7,210 bases of DNA from Bacteroidota bacterium (lineage in GTDB: Bacteria > Bacteroidota > Bacteroidia > Bacteroidales > VadinHA17), in NCBI GenBank assembly GCA_006227095.1, contig SBFZ01000362.1, positions 1 to 7,210 on the forward strand, read 5' to 3'. The notes under the pieces were generated by a model. The model was not told the DNA's origin. It was given only the letters and a program-made list of their open reading frames with translations, and made no database searches. The position numbers and the translations under genes are program-made. The first letter of the stretch is position 1. Each line of letters starts with the position of its first letter. Positions 7,003 to 7,210 of the stretch are shown here, piece by piece.

Positions 7003-7210
7003 ACCGTGATTTCAATAGTACCCCCCAGTCCGATTTTATCTCCGGCGATGATGACCACAGAGAGGATCTCAGATGTTATAAGTGCCTTTTCCGTTATTTC
7101 CTGAACCATTCCGGAGTCCTTCACTTCATTGCAGAATGCAGTTGCGTATGCATCGGCCAGGGCTCCGTCACGGCATGCTATCATGCAGGCATCGGCCACC
7201 CCGAAGCTGA
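6996..7210 (-). CDS. UPF0280 family (ApbE-like) protein, C-terminal part (partial)
   Basis: On the minus strand an open frame enters from the right edge and stops at 6996-6998, giving 70 complete C-terminal residues. It reads SFGVADACMIACRDGALADA at the left end of the fragment, then YATAFCNEV, and ends near IIAGDKIGLGGTIEITVI. The SFG-ADA, DGALADAYATA and GDK-G segments match the C-terminus of UPF0280 proteins, which are distantly related to the FMN transferase ApbE and have no settled function. The pattern is known from methanogens, some Deltaproteobacteria and some Bacteroidota. The in-frame GTG at 7197-7199 is an internal valine, since the conserved motif continues upstream of it, so the true start is outside the window. 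It converges on the kinase with 11 bp between stop codons and is not part of that operon. Confidence 0.78.
   Translation of the reverse strand, partial: SFGVADACMIACRDGALADAYATAFCNEVKDSGMVQEITEKALITSEILSVVIIAGDKIGLGGTIEITVI

Noticed and set aside
1..7210. CRISPR arrays, insertion sequences, phage or toxin-antitoxin genes
   Set aside because: I saw no spaced direct repeats, transposase motifs, terminal inverted repeats of IS type, or toxin/antitoxin-like pairs. The window looks like ordinary chromosome.

Overview
The window most likely comes from a member of the Bacteroidota, probably a Bacteroidales or Marinilabiliales-like anaerobe. This rests on the pairing of a short winged-helix regulator with CreD, on A/T-rich leaders that mostly lack a Shine-Dalgarno sequence, and on moderate base composition. 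No 16S or other marker gene is present, so the assignment is an inference.

Left part (1-1729): the last 26 codons of an unidentified membrane protein overlap, through ATGA, the start of a 98-residue winged-helix regulator. A 53-bp gap holding a clean ACTTTG-N5-CAAAGT palindrome follows, then creD, a six-helix inner-membrane protein. This looks like a self-contained regulator/membrane-protein module with no CreB/CreC two-component pair in view.

Middle (1730-2111): a 382-bp gap without a convincing gene. It holds several inverted repeats, the strongest being a bulged 14-bp hairpin at 1860-1893 followed by a T-rich run, which probably ends the creD transcript.

Right part (2112-6984): three co-directional genes, probably one operon. 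They encode a GlpD-type FAD glycerol-3-phosphate dehydrogenase, an FAD-linked oxidase that closely follows alkyl-DHAP synthase (the ether-lipid enzyme) in its motifs, including the HHH active-site motif, and an FGGY-family kinase resembling glycerol kinase but with a changed substrate-binding motif. Read together, they suggest that a triol or polyol is phosphorylated, oxidised to DHAP or a DHAP-like ketone, and passed to an alkyl-DHAP-synthase-like enzyme. This is either a bacterial ether-lipid route or an uncharacterised polyol-phosphate pathway. It is the most interesting part of the window.

Right edge (6996-7210, minus strand): the C-terminal 70 residues of a UPF0280 (ApbE-like) family protein, convergent with the kinase. 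Both stop codons lie inside one 25-bp near-palindrome.
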